A stretch of 64,000 bases of DNA, from NCBI RefSeq assembly GCF_026340305.1, contig NZ_JAPEPI010000001.1, forward strand, positions 2,852,001 through 2,916,000, in the 5' to 3' direction. A program made the position numbers and the translations under genes. The notes below the pieces were generated by a model, which was not told where the DNA came from, did no database searches, and saw only the letters and a list, made by a program, of their open reading frames with translations. The stretch comes from Streptomyces sp. NBC_01381 (GTDB taxonomy: Bacteria > Actinomycetota > Actinomycetes > Streptomycetales > Streptomycetaceae). This document shows, piece by piece, positions 8,060-17,489 of the stretch; positions within the stretch are counted from its first letter, which is position 1, and each line of letters starts with the position of its first letter.

Positions 8060-9976
8060 TCAACGCAGCGTAGAGATCTTGCCGCCGTCGGTGAGCCTGC
8101 CGCTCAGGCCCGCTCGGGCGCCTCGCCCGACCGGTGTGGCCAGGGTGTTGCCGGGCGTCTTTGTGCCGCCCGACGCTGTGACCGACGTGACCTCCTTGCT
8201 GCCGGCGCCCAGCAGGTACCAGGTCCCGCCCCGTGACTTCCAGCGCACCCCGGCGAGCACCGCGGGCTCGCGGCCGCCGCAGGCCGGTGCGTCCTCCGCC
8301 TTCGCCACGACGGCGGCGGCCGCCGTCCCAGTCGCCCGGAACTGCGCGAGCAGTCGGCTCCCGCCGCCCCGCCAGGTGTCGGCCCGCGTGCACACCCACT
8401 GCGCGAGGCCGTTGCCCTCGGGCAACGCCTGGCGGGCGTACGCCCACGCGTTCACCGTCCGCACCCCGTTCGACCGTGCCGCGGAGAGGGAGCACGCGGT
8501 CGCGGACCAGTCCGCGGCGGTGGCCTCGCGCGGAGCCTGCGGGCGGCCGGCCGTCAGGTGGGCGGGGACGAGCTCGCCCAGGTCGGTGGAGAGGCGGTCC
8601 GTGCCGGAGTTGTCGCGCAGCTGCAGCGCGCTCCACGACGTGCACGAACTGGCTTGCGCGGGGCTGGCGAAGGGCTCGGTGACGCCGGACTTGTCCCGCT
8701 TGAGCGTGGTGGCGGCGGACCCCTTGACCAGGTCGCGGACGGCCGCACCCTTCACCCAAGGCGCCGTCAGATAGCGGACGTTGCCGTCGGTGCGGTTGAC
8801 GATCACCGCACCGGCCTCCGTGCTGTCCGCACCGTCCACGCGCGCGAAGTCGAGCGCGGCGCCGCTGGTGCCGTCCTTCGGCTCGGCGTACCGCACGATG
8901 CGAAGACCGTCGTAGAGGAGCACGACCCGGGCCGCGTCGACCTCGCCCGCGAAGAGCAGCTGCGCGGGGCCGGGAGGAGCGCCGGCCGCCGTGCCGGGCG
9001 TGGCGGACACCTGTACCGACTCGCCGGGCCGCGCCCACACCGCGAGGGCGCGGCGCAACAGGGCCTTGTCGCCGGTCAGTTCACCCCGGGCGGGCCACAC
9101 GGAGAAGTCGGTCCTTGCGGACCGCTTCCACTCGGCGGCCCCGATCAACGTCAACTTCCCCGGATCCAGGGCGGCTTGCCCCGCGGGGTTCCTCGCGTAC
9201 GAGGGAGCAGCGGCCCCGTCCGGCGCCCAGCCGTCGCCAGGGAGCCCGAGCAGCGCCCCGCACACCAGCGCGGCGGCCACCGCCACACCCGCGGCCTTCA
9301 TGTGCTGCCTGCGCCGCATCAGATCGGTGGGCCGCGCCTGCAGCGAGCAGGGGTCGAACTCGGGCGATGCGAGCAGTTCGTACCGGGCGTCGACACCGTC
9401 GGCCTCGGCGAGCGCGTCACCGGGGTCGTCGACGCCCGCCGCGTCGAGCACCTTGCGTACGTCGCCGTCGTCGAGGCGCTCCAGGCCGCGCAGCACGTAG
9501 GCGGCGCGGGCCGCACCGGAGAGGGCGGAAAGCCGCAGGTCCAGGTCGAGTTCGTCCGCGCCTCCCGAGCGGGGGAAGAGGCGCAGGCCCCGGACCTGCG
9601 GCAGCAGCGGCGGGAACTGCGAGCGCTTGGGGAGGGCCGTCCAGCGCAGCGGAAGACCCGCCTCCAGGGCGGTGCGCACGACGCGAAGGCGTACGTACGC
9701 GTACCCCGGATCGCCCTGGCCGCGGCCGTCCCCCGCGCGCTGCACGGGGACGGCCGCCTCGTCGCCCGACGTGCGGCTGCGGGGCAGCGCGCGCTGGGTG
9801 AGCGAATGGGCGGTCAGGGCCCGCCGGTTGCGGCCGAGGCTGGGCGGCAGCACCAGGTAGGCGAGGCGCACCAGACGCGGGTAGTGCTCGACGAGGGCGG
9901 CTTCGGCCTGCTCGACATCTACGATGCCGGGGGCATCCTGGTCCGGGGACTGCACATGCGACGACACGTTCAGCAA
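8060..9976 (-). CDS. Membrane-anchored hypothetical protein with sigma-factor-like N-terminus
   Basis: This 638-residue protein is not matched to a named family. Residues about 20-65 (AEAALVEHYPRLVRLAYLVL) read like ECF sigma region 2, and the segment ending near residue 225 is cytoplasmic and acidic. One hydrophobic helix follows the basic MRRRQHMK (about residues 229-255, AAGVAVAAALVCGALLGLPG), and the remaining roughly 380 residues should lie outside the membrane. That part has paired cysteines and a W-rich pattern but no recognised domain. The start shown is a TTG at 9976 without a convincing ribosome site; nearby in-frame GTG codons are alternatives. The architecture suggests a membrane regulator or sensor, by inference only. 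Confidence 0.7.
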   Translation of the reverse strand: MLNVSSHVQSPDQDAPGIVDVEQAEAALVEHYPRLVRLAYLVLPPSLGRNRRALTAHSLTQRALPRSRTSGDEAAVPVQRAGDGRGQGDPGYAYVRLRVVRTALEAGLPLRWTALPKRSQFPPLLPQVRGLRLFPRSGGADELDLDLRLSALSGAARAAYVLRGLERLDDGDVRKVLDAAGVDDPGDALAEADGVDARYELLASPEFDPCSLQARPTDLMRRRQHMKAAGVAVAAALVCGALLGLPGDGWAPDGAAAPSYARNPAGQAALDPGKLTLIGAAEWKRSARTDFSVWPARGELTGDKALLRRALAVWARPGESVQVSATPGTAAGAPPGPAQLLFAGEVDAARVVLLYDGLRIVRYAEPKDGTSGAALDFARVDGADSTEAGAVIVNRTDGNVRYLTAPWVKGAAVRDLVKGSAATTLKRDKSGVTEPFASPAQASSCTSWSALQLRDNSGTDRLSTDLGELVPAHLTAGRPQAPREATAADWSATACSLSAARSNGVRTVNAWAYARQALPEGNGLAQWVCTRADTWRGGGSRLLAQFRATGTAAAAVVAKAEDAPACGGREPAVLAGVRWKSRGGTWYLLGAGSKEVTSVTASGGTKTPGNTLATPVGRGARAGLSGRLTDGGKISTLR

Positions 9977-10037
9977 AACGAGCGAATCGTCGGATGGTCA
10001 CTTGCCGTTGGGGTTGTACCCCGAGAGGCGCGGCCCC

Positions 10038-13000
10038 TCAAGCGACCCCCCACCCGCTGAACTCCACCGTCCCGCGCCCGCCGTCACCCCCGTTGGTCGC
10101 GCTCATGAACAGCCCCGCATCCTGCGCCCCCGCAACACCCGCCACAGTGACGCCTGCAACCACCCGCCAACTGGCCCCGTCATCCGTCGAGCACGCCCCC
10201 GTTACCACGTCCCCCGCCCTGCTCAGCCGCAGCAGCACCGGTGACTTGATTCCCGTGACGCGCTTGTAGGTGTCCAGCGTTCCGTCGCCATTGGTGTCGT
10301 ACGAGAGCACGACCCCGTTCGCCGGTGTCACGGCGAGGTTGACGAAGCCCTGCGAGCCCGCCTCGCCCAGCTTGTTGCGGGCGATGAGTCCCGCTCTGGC
10401 CCATGGACCGGTCGCGTCCTGGGTGTCCACCCGGACCGTCACCGAGGCCCCGTCCCGCAGCGCCCCTTCCCGGTACAGCGCCCCGAACTCCGTCGTGCCC
10501 TTCCACAGGTCGGCCCCGCCCCCGTTGATCGCGTACCGCCCTTCCAGCTCGCCGAAGACCGCCGCATTGTTGGTGTATGTATTCCAGTCCGCGCCCACCG
10601 GACCCGCCTCGTACAGCGTCCCCTCGTGGACGGACCGCACCCGTGCCTCGCCCCGCGGCCCGTACCGCACGGCGATCTCGTACGGCAGTGCCCGCAAGGG
10701 TTGGTCCAGGGGTTCGCCCGAAGCGCGCGCCCGCCAGGCCACCTTCCCCGTGCCGCCCGCCTCGACCCGCGGCAGCGACACCGCGCCCTCCGGCTCCGCC
10801 TCGATCCCGCTGAGCCCGAAGTCGACACGGCCGGTGTCCCGCAGCCCGTTGACGTTCCGGAACACGGCCTCCACGCGCGCGTGCCCGCCGGGCGGGAAGG
10901 CGGGCGGTGTCGCGGACACGTCGAGGGAGCCCTGGTACGGGGCACGGGCCAGGACGTCGCGGGCCCGCCCCGCGGTCCGGTACGGATCGCCGGTGCCCCG
11001 CAGCGGATAGTCCTTGCGCTCGCGGGTCCACGGCTCCTCCACCGCGAACCAGTCGACCGCCTTCGGCTCCCGCCCCGCGGCCAGCGCGTCGGCCAGCTCG
11101 TCGAGCCACTTCTGCCAGCGCGGGACGTAGAAGTCGGCCATCAGGCCCGCCCATTCACGGTTGCCGTACTCGTGCAGCTTCCCGCCGTCGGACGTGGGCC
11201 GGTCGCCCCACACGGTGATCAGGACCTTCGCGGTCCGCTCGAACTCGGCGCGCTCCGCGTCGCTCGTGCCGAGCCGCCGGGCGGCGTCCACCCAAGGGCC
11301 GAGCAGGAACGCCGAGTTGGTCGCCGTCACGTCGTCCGACAGGCGCATCAGCCGCAGCCACAGCGTCGAAAGCGCACGGAAGGTCTCCTGGTCCTTCCTG
11401 CCGTACGCGGCCCGAAGCTGCGGAAGCAGCTGCCGGCTGCGGTGGGCCAGCGCCTGCCGGACCACGTCCACCAGGTCGTACCGGTACGCTGCGCTGCCCC
11501 GCAGCGCGGGCGCGACCCCGAGCAGACCGGCGAGCGCCGCGTCGAAGCGCCCGGGGTCGTAGGTCAGCGCGCGCGGCGCGTACTCGGCGGCGCGGTTGGC
11601 CGCGAGGTCGGGCCGGGCGGCGTACAGCGAGTCGTGCGGGTCGCTGCGCTCGACGGCGGTGTGCCGGTAGGCGGTGTCGTGGAGTGCCTGCCAGGCGGCC
11701 CGCGCGTCCCGGTCACGGCCGCCGTACCGGAAGCCGGAGTAGTCCGAGAACCACGCCCCGAGGTCCAACCGCTTCTCGGTCCACGCCAGTTCGGAGAAGA
11801 GCTCGAAGGCGGCCGGATCGCGGTCCGTGGCCTCCGGCATGAACGACGTACCGGCCAGCGCGCTGCCGCCCTTGTCCCGCCACGCGAAGAACTTCTCGTT
11901 CCAGATGTGCGCCCGCGCCCCGATCGTCGTACGCCCCCCGAAGTTGGGGATGGTCCCGAACGCGTACGGCGTGCCGCCCCAGTCCTTCTCGCGGTCGGTG
12001 ACACTGGTGAACCGGTCGGAGACCCCGTCGACGATCAGCATCCGCCGCCGGTCGATCGCGTCGAGCAGCTCGGGCAGCGGATTGGCCTCCCAGCCCAGGA
12101 TCACCCAGGTCGCACCGGGGCGGGCCTTTTGCAGGGCGGCCTCGACGCCGCGCGCCGCGTCGGGCACCGGGACGTCGCCCGCGGTGCCGCCCTCGTGCAG
12201 CAGGTCCATCTTGAAGTGCTCGGCGGCGCCGAAGAGTTGCTCCTGGTGCCGGTAGAAGGACGCGGCGACCTGCGCGAAGGACGAGGTGCGCGGGTCGAGC
12301 CAGTCGGGCCGCTTGAAGCCGTGCCAGTTGCCCTGCGGCACCACCCGCGCGTCCCCGCCGTTGCGCGCCACGAAGCCGTCCGGGACGTGACCGTAGTAGC
12401 CGGGGAGGACGGGGGCCATTCCCAGCTCGCGCAGCCGGTCCACGATCCTGCGGCCCAACTCGGCTCGCTTGTCGATGAGTTCGGGGGAGAGCGGCCCGCC
12501 GTACCCTGACAGGTTCTGCAGCAGCCACCATGCCTGGTGCGAGGGCGCGGGCAGCCAGGCGCGCGCCTCCGCGTCGCTGTACCCGAAGTCCTTCAGGAGC
12601 CGGTGGTAGACGGCCTCGGCCCCGGCGATCACCAGGACTTCGTTGCAGCCGTGCAGGGCGAGTACGTCGATCATGCGCTCCCAGTACGCCCAGTCGGCGT
12701 ACGGCGCGGTGTACCCGTCGTTGGTGTCGTTCAGGGCGAACCGGTGCGGCAGTGCGGTCGACCGCTCCAGCGGCCGCGCGGGCGCGGGCAGCCGTCGCGG
12801 CAGGTCCAACTGGCTGCCGTTCCAGGTGATATGGGCACCGCACGTGTACTTCAGATACCAGTGGACCCCGGTGAGCAGCACGGCCGGCGTCGTACCGGAG
12901 ACCTCGATGCGCCCGGTGGTGCCGGTCACGCGGAAGCGGTCCTCCCCACCCTGCGCGGGGACGAGTCTGAGGCGGAACTGTTCCGCGTGATGCGGCAGGA

Positions 13001-13157
13001 GTCTGTTGAGCGCTGAGCGCGCGGAATCCGTATCGAAGGCGGGGCCCTTGGCGGGCCCTTCGGCGGCGTGGGACGGAACGGCCATACCGCTGATGGCACA
13101 GCCGATGCCGATGGCTCCGGCGGTGCCGAGCACGGAACGTCGGGACGGGTCGGTCAT
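10038..13157 (-). CDS. Secreted GH89 alpha-N-acetylglucosaminidase with C-terminal accessory domains
   Basis: This 1039-residue protein starts at ATG 13157 behind AGGGGGG; an upstream extension is open but lacks such a site. A Tat-like signal (RRSVLGTAGAIGIG, then AVPSHAAEG) implies export. The NAGLU catalytic region spans roughly residues 40-720, with the family segments HRFALNDTNDGYTAPYADW, ALHGCNEVL and ILGWEANPLPELLDAID. A NEW3-like immunoglobulin domain (about 755-850) and a C-terminal laminin-G/DUF1349-like domain (about 860-1035) follow. It should remove terminal alpha-linked N-acetylglucosamine from glycans outside the cell. The 638-residue gene lies 61 nt downstream on the same strand. 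Confidence 0.9.
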   Translation of the reverse strand: MTDPSRRSVLGTAGAIGIGCAISGMAVPSHAAEGPAKGPAFDTDSARSALNRLLPHHAEQFRLRLVPAQGGEDRFRVTGTTGRIEVSGTTPAVLLTGVHWYLKYTCGAHITWNGSQLDLPRRLPAPARPLERSTALPHRFALNDTNDGYTAPYADWAYWERMIDVLALHGCNEVLVIAGAEAVYHRLLKDFGYSDAEARAWLPAPSHQAWWLLQNLSGYGGPLSPELIDKRAELGRRIVDRLRELGMAPVLPGYYGHVPDGFVARNGGDARVVPQGNWHGFKRPDWLDPRTSSFAQVAASFYRHQEQLFGAAEHFKMDLLHEGGTAGDVPVPDAARGVEAALQKARPGATWVILGWEANPLPELLDAIDRRRMLIVDGVSDRFTSVTDREKDWGGTPYAFGTIPNFGGRTTIGARAHIWNEKFFAWRDKGGSALAGTSFMPEATDRDPAAFELFSELAWTEKRLDLGAWFSDYSGFRYGGRDRDARAAWQALHDTAYRHTAVERSDPHDSLYAARPDLAANRAAEYAPRALTYDPGRFDAALAGLLGVAPALRGSAAYRYDLVDVVRQALAHRSRQLLPQLRAAYGRKDQETFRALSTLWLRLMRLSDDVTATNSAFLLGPWVDAARRLGTSDAERAEFERTAKVLITVWGDRPTSDGGKLHEYGNREWAGLMADFYVPRWQKWLDELADALAAGREPKAVDWFAVEEPWTRERKDYPLRGTGDPYRTAGRARDVLARAPYQGSLDVSATPPAFPPGGHARVEAVFRNVNGLRDTGRVDFGLSGIEAEPEGAVSLPRVEAGGTGKVAWRARASGEPLDQPLRALPYEIAVRYGPRGEARVRSVHEGTLYEAGPVGADWNTYTNNAAVFGELEGRYAINGGGADLWKGTTEFGALYREGALRDGASVTVRVDTQDATGPWARAGLIARNKLGEAGSQGFVNLAVTPANGVVLSYDTNGDGTLDTYKRVTGIKSPVLLRLSRAGDVVTGACSTDDGASWRVVAGVTVAGVAGAQDAGLFMSATNGGDGGRGTVEFSGWGVA

Positions 13158-13269
13158 GTGTACCCCCCTGGGTCGAATGCTGCGGCGCACGGTATCCGTG
13201 CGGTCGCCCGTGCTCAACGGTGCATACGGAGAAGGCGAGTTCGCATCGCCTGAAGGGACTGGTGGGACG

Positions 13270-13716
13270 ATGAAGGCAGCGCGAGGCATGGGTGTGGGAC
13301 TGCTGCTGGTGCTGGTGGCGTGCGGCGGCTCGGACGGCGACGACGCACCGGAGACGGCGAGCGGCAGCCTGGAGCAACTGGCGGCCAAGGCGCGGTGCGA
13401 GCCCGACATCCAGACGGATGCGGCCGAACTGCGGCAGGCCACCTGTGGGAACGGTGCCCGCCGCTATGTCCTCGTAACCTTTACAAACGCCCGTGGCCAG
13501 GCCGAATGGCTGGACGAGGCGGCCGATTACGGCGGCACGTACCTCATCGGCAAGAAGTGGATCGCGGTCGGCGACCAGAAGGTGGTCGCGCGGCTGCGCG
13601 GCCGGCTCGGCGGGACGGTGGAGGAGGCCTCGCACCACTCGGGGAGTAGCGGTGGTGGGGATCACGAGGACTCGGGCCCGGGGCACTCGGGCCACTCCGG
13701 TCACCGCACGAGCTGA
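13270..13716 (+). CDS. Small lipoprotein of unknown function
   Basis: This 148-residue protein begins at ATG 13270 behind a G-rich ribosome site. The N-terminus is a lipoprotein signal with lipobox LVAC (cysteine at residue 18). The mature part has two further cysteines (CEPDIQ and RQATCGNG), probably a disulfide, and a compact region (RRYVLVTFTNARGQAEWLDE ...) that looks like an extracellular ligand or metal-binding fold. A His/Ser/Gly-rich tail (HHSGSSGGGDHEDSGPGHSG) could chelate metal. It is divergent from the GH89 gene. No family name is assigned. Confidence 0.75.
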   Translation: MKAARGMGVGLLLVLVACGGSDGDDAPETASGSLEQLAAKARCEPDIQTDAAELRQATCGNGARRYVLVTFTNARGQAEWLDEAADYGGTYLIGKKWIAVGDQKVVARLRGRLGGTVEEASHHSGSSGGGDHEDSGPGHSGHSGHRTS

Positions 13717-13742
13717 CCGCGCAGCGGTTACGGGGGGTCAGC
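13712..13742. terminator. Weak hairpin between convergent lipoprotein and DUF1996 genes
   Basis: GCTGACC and GGTCAGC form a 7-bp stem around a 17-base loop that contains the end of the lipoprotein gene; the TGA lies in the left arm. It is plausible as a shared terminator, but the stem is short. Confidence 0.4.
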
Positions 13743-13756
13743 GCGGCAGATCGGGA

Positions 13757-15262
13757 TCAGGTGCAGCGCTGACCTTCGTTGATGCAGTCGGTGACGCGCT
13801 GCATCAACTGCTCGTCGAAGACGTTGATGAAGTCGCCGTGGTCGGTGACGGGTTTGTGCAGTTGCTCGGGGAACGAGTCGACGGCGAATCCGGGGCCGGG
13901 CGGCACGTCGTACACGATGCGCTGCACCAGCTGCGGAATGGCCTGGAACCCTTGTGGACAGGCGCCGCTCTCCTGGTCGGCGAAGGCCACGTGCGTACGG
14001 TGGTTGGCGCTGTCGGTGTTCTGTCCGTCCCAGCAGCTCTGGAAGTTGAAGGTCCGCACGACCTTGCTGCCGTCGGGGCAGATCGGATACTTGTCCTTCA
14101 GCTGCCGGTCCTCGAACCCGGTGCAGCTCCAGGACGCGTTGGCGTTCGCGTCACCATTGGTGAGCGCCTTGGCGTCGCCGGTGATGATGCGCAGGAAACG
14201 CGGCATCTCGACGACGTCGCCCACCGGGCTTCCGACGAATTTCAGGGTGACGGACGTCGGGGTCTGGATCTCCCCGACATTCTGGTCCTTGCCGCCGCCG
14301 TCCGCGTCGGCGTCGGCCTCGTTCTGTCCGTTCTGCAGTCGAAGGACCGGCCAGTAATAGGTGGACTTGTCGCCCTGATTTCGGCAACTGGTGTCGCCGT
14401 TCGCGAGATCGTCGTCGCTCGCGAAGGCATCATTGGCCTGATTGCCCACGTAATCGTGCATATGGTGAGCGCCATTGCTCACACCGGGCGCGACGATGAC
14501 ATTGTCCGGATTGAACTTGCCGTTCTCGTTCGTCCCGCATTTCGTGGCGAACGTCCCGCGCGATGCGCCCTCCTGCTTGTCGGGGCGGTTCACATTGGGC
14601 TCAATGGAGTTGATGTCGACGAAATCGTCGGCCACCGGACCATTGCCGTTCTGCTGCCCGCCGTCACCGTCACCGGGCTGCTGCTGCCCGCCGTCGCCTC
14701 CGTCACCTCCCTCTTCCGGAGGCTGTTCGGCGCCGCCGTCCTGCCCTTCCTCGGGCGGCTGCTGGCCCCAGGCGCCGTCCTCGGCCCCGTCACCGGCGCG
14801 CATGGTGCACGCCGCCATGGAGTCGAGCCCGTCGGGGGGCTGACCGCCCGCCTGGTCGATGGCGGAACCGATCTCCTGGATGACCGGCCGCCGCTCCTCC
14901 TCCAGCGGGCCGAGCACGGCCTGGGCCTGCTCGGCATCCTGTGCGTCGGCGAAATTCTCGTAGGCGGCGGTGATCTGAGAGTCCAGGTCCGCGAGCCGCC
15001 GGTCGACGTCCTCGCGAGCGCCGTCCGGCACTTCCGGCAGCTGATTTCCCACGTCCGGGCAGCTGATGGTGGAAAACCCGGGACCGGAACCCTGCTCGCC
15101 GGACTGCGCGGAGACGGGCGGATCGGTGCTTTCCTCGGCGTTCGCGTAGACATTCACCGCGACCATTCCGCCGCCGCCCAGGATGAGCGCCGCCGATGCG
15201 GCGATCGCCCGCCCGGCGAGCTTTGATCGCTTTCGTTGTGTGCGTCGTGGTGTGCGTCCCAT
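13757..15262 (-). CDS. DUF1996 domain protein, secreted or membrane-anchored
   Basis: This 501-residue protein has a basic N-terminus (RRTQRKRSK) followed by one hydrophobic segment (about residues 18-40), so it is exported and possibly N-anchored. A helical region (about 60-150) and a Gln/Gly/Pro/Glu-rich linker (about 160-215) lead into a DUF1996 domain (about 225-490) with its usual pattern of cysteines (KCGTNENG, DTSCRNQGD, YPICPDG, FQSCWDGQN) and the HMHDYVGN motif. DUF1996 proteins are extracellular with no proven activity. ATG 15262 was preferred over an in-frame TTG at 15298 because it gives a standard signal; no strong ribosome site is visible. Confidence 0.85.
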   Translation of the reverse strand: MGRTPRRTQRKRSKLAGRAIAASAALILGGGGMVAVNVYANAEESTDPPVSAQSGEQGSGPGFSTISCPDVGNQLPEVPDGAREDVDRRLADLDSQITAAYENFADAQDAEQAQAVLGPLEEERRPVIQEIGSAIDQAGGQPPDGLDSMAACTMRAGDGAEDGAWGQQPPEEGQDGGAEQPPEEGGDGGDGGQQQPGDGDGGQQNGNGPVADDFVDINSIEPNVNRPDKQEGASRGTFATKCGTNENGKFNPDNVIVAPGVSNGAHHMHDYVGNQANDAFASDDDLANGDTSCRNQGDKSTYYWPVLRLQNGQNEADADADGGGKDQNVGEIQTPTSVTLKFVGSPVGDVVEMPRFLRIITGDAKALTNGDANANASWSCTGFEDRQLKDKYPICPDGSKVVRTFNFQSCWDGQNTDSANHRTHVAFADQESGACPQGFQAIPQLVQRIVYDVPPGPGFAVDSFPEQLHKPVTDHGDFINVFDEQLMQRVTDCINEGQRCT

Positions 15263-15326
15263 GCGACTACGTACGCAACAGGAGCCCGCCCCGTTCAATC
15301 ACAACAGGAATTCTCCGACGGCTGAT

Positions 15327-15977
15327 TCAACGACCTTGATCGAGATAAGCGATGACCGCGAGCACCCGCCGGTTGTCGTCGTCGGAGACCGGCAGGTCCA
15401 GTTTCCCGAAGATATTGGACGTGTGCTTGGCGATCGCCCGTTCCGTCACCACGAGCTGCCCCGCGATCGCGGCGTTCGACCGTCCCTGCGCCATGAGTTC
15501 GAGCACCTCGCGCTCGCGCGGCGTCAGTTTGCCGAGCGGCTGGTCCGCCGAGCGCCGGGAGAGCAGCTGCTGGATCACCTGCGGGTCCATCGCGGTGCCG
15601 CCGGCGGCGACCCGGCGTACCGCGTCGATGAACTGCTCGGCGTCGAAGACGCGGTCCTTGAGGAGATAGCCGATCCCGCCGTTCCCATCGGCAAGCAGCT
15701 CGCGCGCGTACAGCTGCTCCACGTGCTGGGAGAGCACGAGGACGGGAAGCCCCGGCCGCGCCCGCCGCGCGGCGAGCGCGCACTGCAGACCCTCGTCCGT
15801 GTGGGACGGCGGAAGCCGGACGTCGACGACGGCGACGTCCGGCTCCAACTCGGCCAGGGCCTTGGTGAGTTCGGGTCCCGTCTCGACAGCGGCGGCGATC
15901 TCGAAGTCGAATGCCTCCAGCATCCGGACCAGACCGTCACGCAGCAGGAAGAGATCTTCGGCTAGGACAACTCGCAA
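15327..15977 (-). CDS. LuxR/NarL-family response regulator
   Basis: This 216-residue response regulator has a receiver domain (residues 1-120; acidic pocket Glu7/Asp8, phospho-acceptor Asp52 in VVDVRLP, and Lys in YLLKDR) and a C-terminal LuxR-type helix-turn-helix (KLTPREREVLELMAQGRSN ... IAKHTSNIFGKLDL). The start is a TTG at 15977 with GGAG five bases upstream, placed inside the 3' end of the kinase gene so that the two reading frames overlap by 16 bases. This implies translational coupling with the kinase. Target genes are unknown; the divergent MMPL exporter is a reasonable candidate by position. Confidence 0.92.
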   Translation of the reverse strand: MRVVLAEDLFLLRDGLVRMLEAFDFEIAAAVETGPELTKALAELEPDVAVVDVRLPPSHTDEGLQCALAARRARPGLPVLVLSQHVEQLYARELLADGNGGIGYLLKDRVFDAEQFIDAVRRVAAGGTAMDPQVIQQLLSRRSADQPLGKLTPREREVLELMAQGRSNAAIAGQLVVTERAIAKHTSNIFGKLDLPVSDDDNRRVLAVIAYLDQGR

Positions 15978-17233
15978 GGGATCTCCATGGTCACCATGGT
16001 CGGGCCGCCCGCCGGACTGCTGACGGCCAGTACGCCGTCGAATGTACCGAGTCGGCGTTCGATTCCGCTCAGCCCCGACCCCGCCCCGATGGACGCGCCG
16101 CCCTTGCCGTTGTCCGTGACCGCGATCCGCAGCATGCCCTGCGCGTGGTGCACATCCACCCAGACGCGGTCGGCGCCCGCGTGCTTGATGGCGTTCGTCA
16201 GGGCCTCGCTCACCGCGAAGTACGCCGCCGACTCCACCGGCGCCTCGGTCCTGCCGTGCAGCTCCACGTCCACGTCGGTCTGCACCGGCAGGCGCAGCGC
16301 GAGCGCCTTCACCGCGTCGCCGAGGCCGCGCTCGGCGAGCACCGGCGGGTGGATGCCGCGCACCAGGTCGCGCAGCTCGGTCAGCGCCTCGCCGGAGTTC
16401 TGCCGCGCCTTGGAGATCAGCTCCTTGGCCTTCGCGGGGTCCTTCTCGATCATCGCCTCGATGGTGCCGAGGTCCATGCCCATCGCCACGAGACGGGCCT
16501 GCGCGCCGTCGTGCAGATCCCGCTCGATGCGGCGCAGCTCGGCGGCCGACGAGTCCACGGCGTCGTGCCGGGTCTCGGTCAACCGGTCCACGCGCTGGGC
16601 CAGTTCGCGCTCCCGCATGGAGGCTGTCGGGGCGAGCAGGGTCCTGGCGAGCAGGAAGTGGCCGCGCAGGATGGCCGGGGGCGCGAAGACGGCGACGACG
16701 CCGATCGCGGTGCCGAGCAGTGCGGCCATGTTGGCGGTGCCCTGCGAGGTGACGTGGATGAAGCCGTACCAGTCGCCGCCGCCCGCGTTGTAGATCGGCT
16801 CCCAGACGCCCAGGGCGAGGACGTAGCCGTACAGCGGGTAGAGCAGCAGCGTCGGCGCGAAGATCACCGTGGTGTAGCCGGCGGTCATGTCGACGAGCAG
16901 CCACTGCAGGTCACGCCAGGTCGCCGGGTCCTTCAGCATCAGCGTGGTGCGCTCCACCTGCCCGGTGACGCCGGAGCGCAGATCCGCGGGGAAGGGGCGG
17001 TAAGGACGCGGTATGTGTACGTCCGACCACGCGCCGGCCTGGGCGCGGCGCAGGTCGGCCCACTTGCGCACGCCGGTCAGCGCCATCGGAGTCGTGAAGA
17101 CGCCGATCCCCAGCGGGATGAAAGCGATGGACAGGACCGACAGCACGAAGAGGGTGATCGAACCGGCGAGCATGATGACCGACAGGTAGAGCCCTCGGGC
17201 TCCCGCTGTCACGGATTCACGGACCCTCGTCAT
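15962..17233 (-). CDS. Sensor histidine kinase (NarL-type partner)
   Basis: This 423-residue membrane kinase has four hydrophobic segments in an N-terminal sensor region (about residues 15-205, resembling the putative sensor domain common in Streptomyces). A HisKA_3 dimerisation domain follows with phospho-acceptor His241 in ERDLHDGAQARLV, then an HATPase_c domain (SEALTNAIKHAGA; VTDNGKGG; GSGLSGIERRL). It starts with ATG at 17233 and overlaps its response regulator. No discrete extracellular ligand domain is present, suggesting that it senses membrane or envelope state. Confidence 0.92.
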   Translation of the reverse strand: MTRVRESVTAGARGLYLSVIMLAGSITLFVLSVLSIAFIPLGIGVFTTPMALTGVRKWADLRRAQAGAWSDVHIPRPYRPFPADLRSGVTGQVERTTLMLKDPATWRDLQWLLVDMTAGYTTVIFAPTLLLYPLYGYVLALGVWEPIYNAGGGDWYGFIHVTSQGTANMAALLGTAIGVVAVFAPPAILRGHFLLARTLLAPTASMRERELAQRVDRLTETRHDAVDSSAAELRRIERDLHDGAQARLVAMGMDLGTIEAMIEKDPAKAKELISKARQNSGEALTELRDLVRGIHPPVLAERGLGDAVKALALRLPVQTDVDVELHGRTEAPVESAAYFAVSEALTNAIKHAGADRVWVDVHHAQGMLRIAVTDNGKGGASIGAGSGLSGIERRLGTFDGVLAVSSPAGGPTMVTMEIPCELS

Positions 17234-17489
17234 TTTTCCGTCCCCATCTCTTCCAGCGTCATGGTCACATTCTCTCCGCTGAGGTCGGTGCGGGTCATGG
17301 GGTCCGGCACCCGAGCACGGGGTGTACCTGAGGACACCCCCGCACCTCGCCCTGTGCTTCGGCGGGAGGGGGCTTCGGCGGCTGGGTGCGGACGCCCCGG
17401 ATTTCTAGCGTTGTCGACGTCATCAAGACGGCTTATCCGACGCTTACTTGCTTGCGCTTCTGGCGCCTACTTATGGGGGCGAAAAGGCC

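Noticed and set aside
10038..13442. Extended N-terminus for the GH89 gene beginning at 13442
   Set aside because: The ATG at 13157 has a strong ribosome site and begins a Tat-like signal; the extension overlaps the divergent lipoprotein gene.
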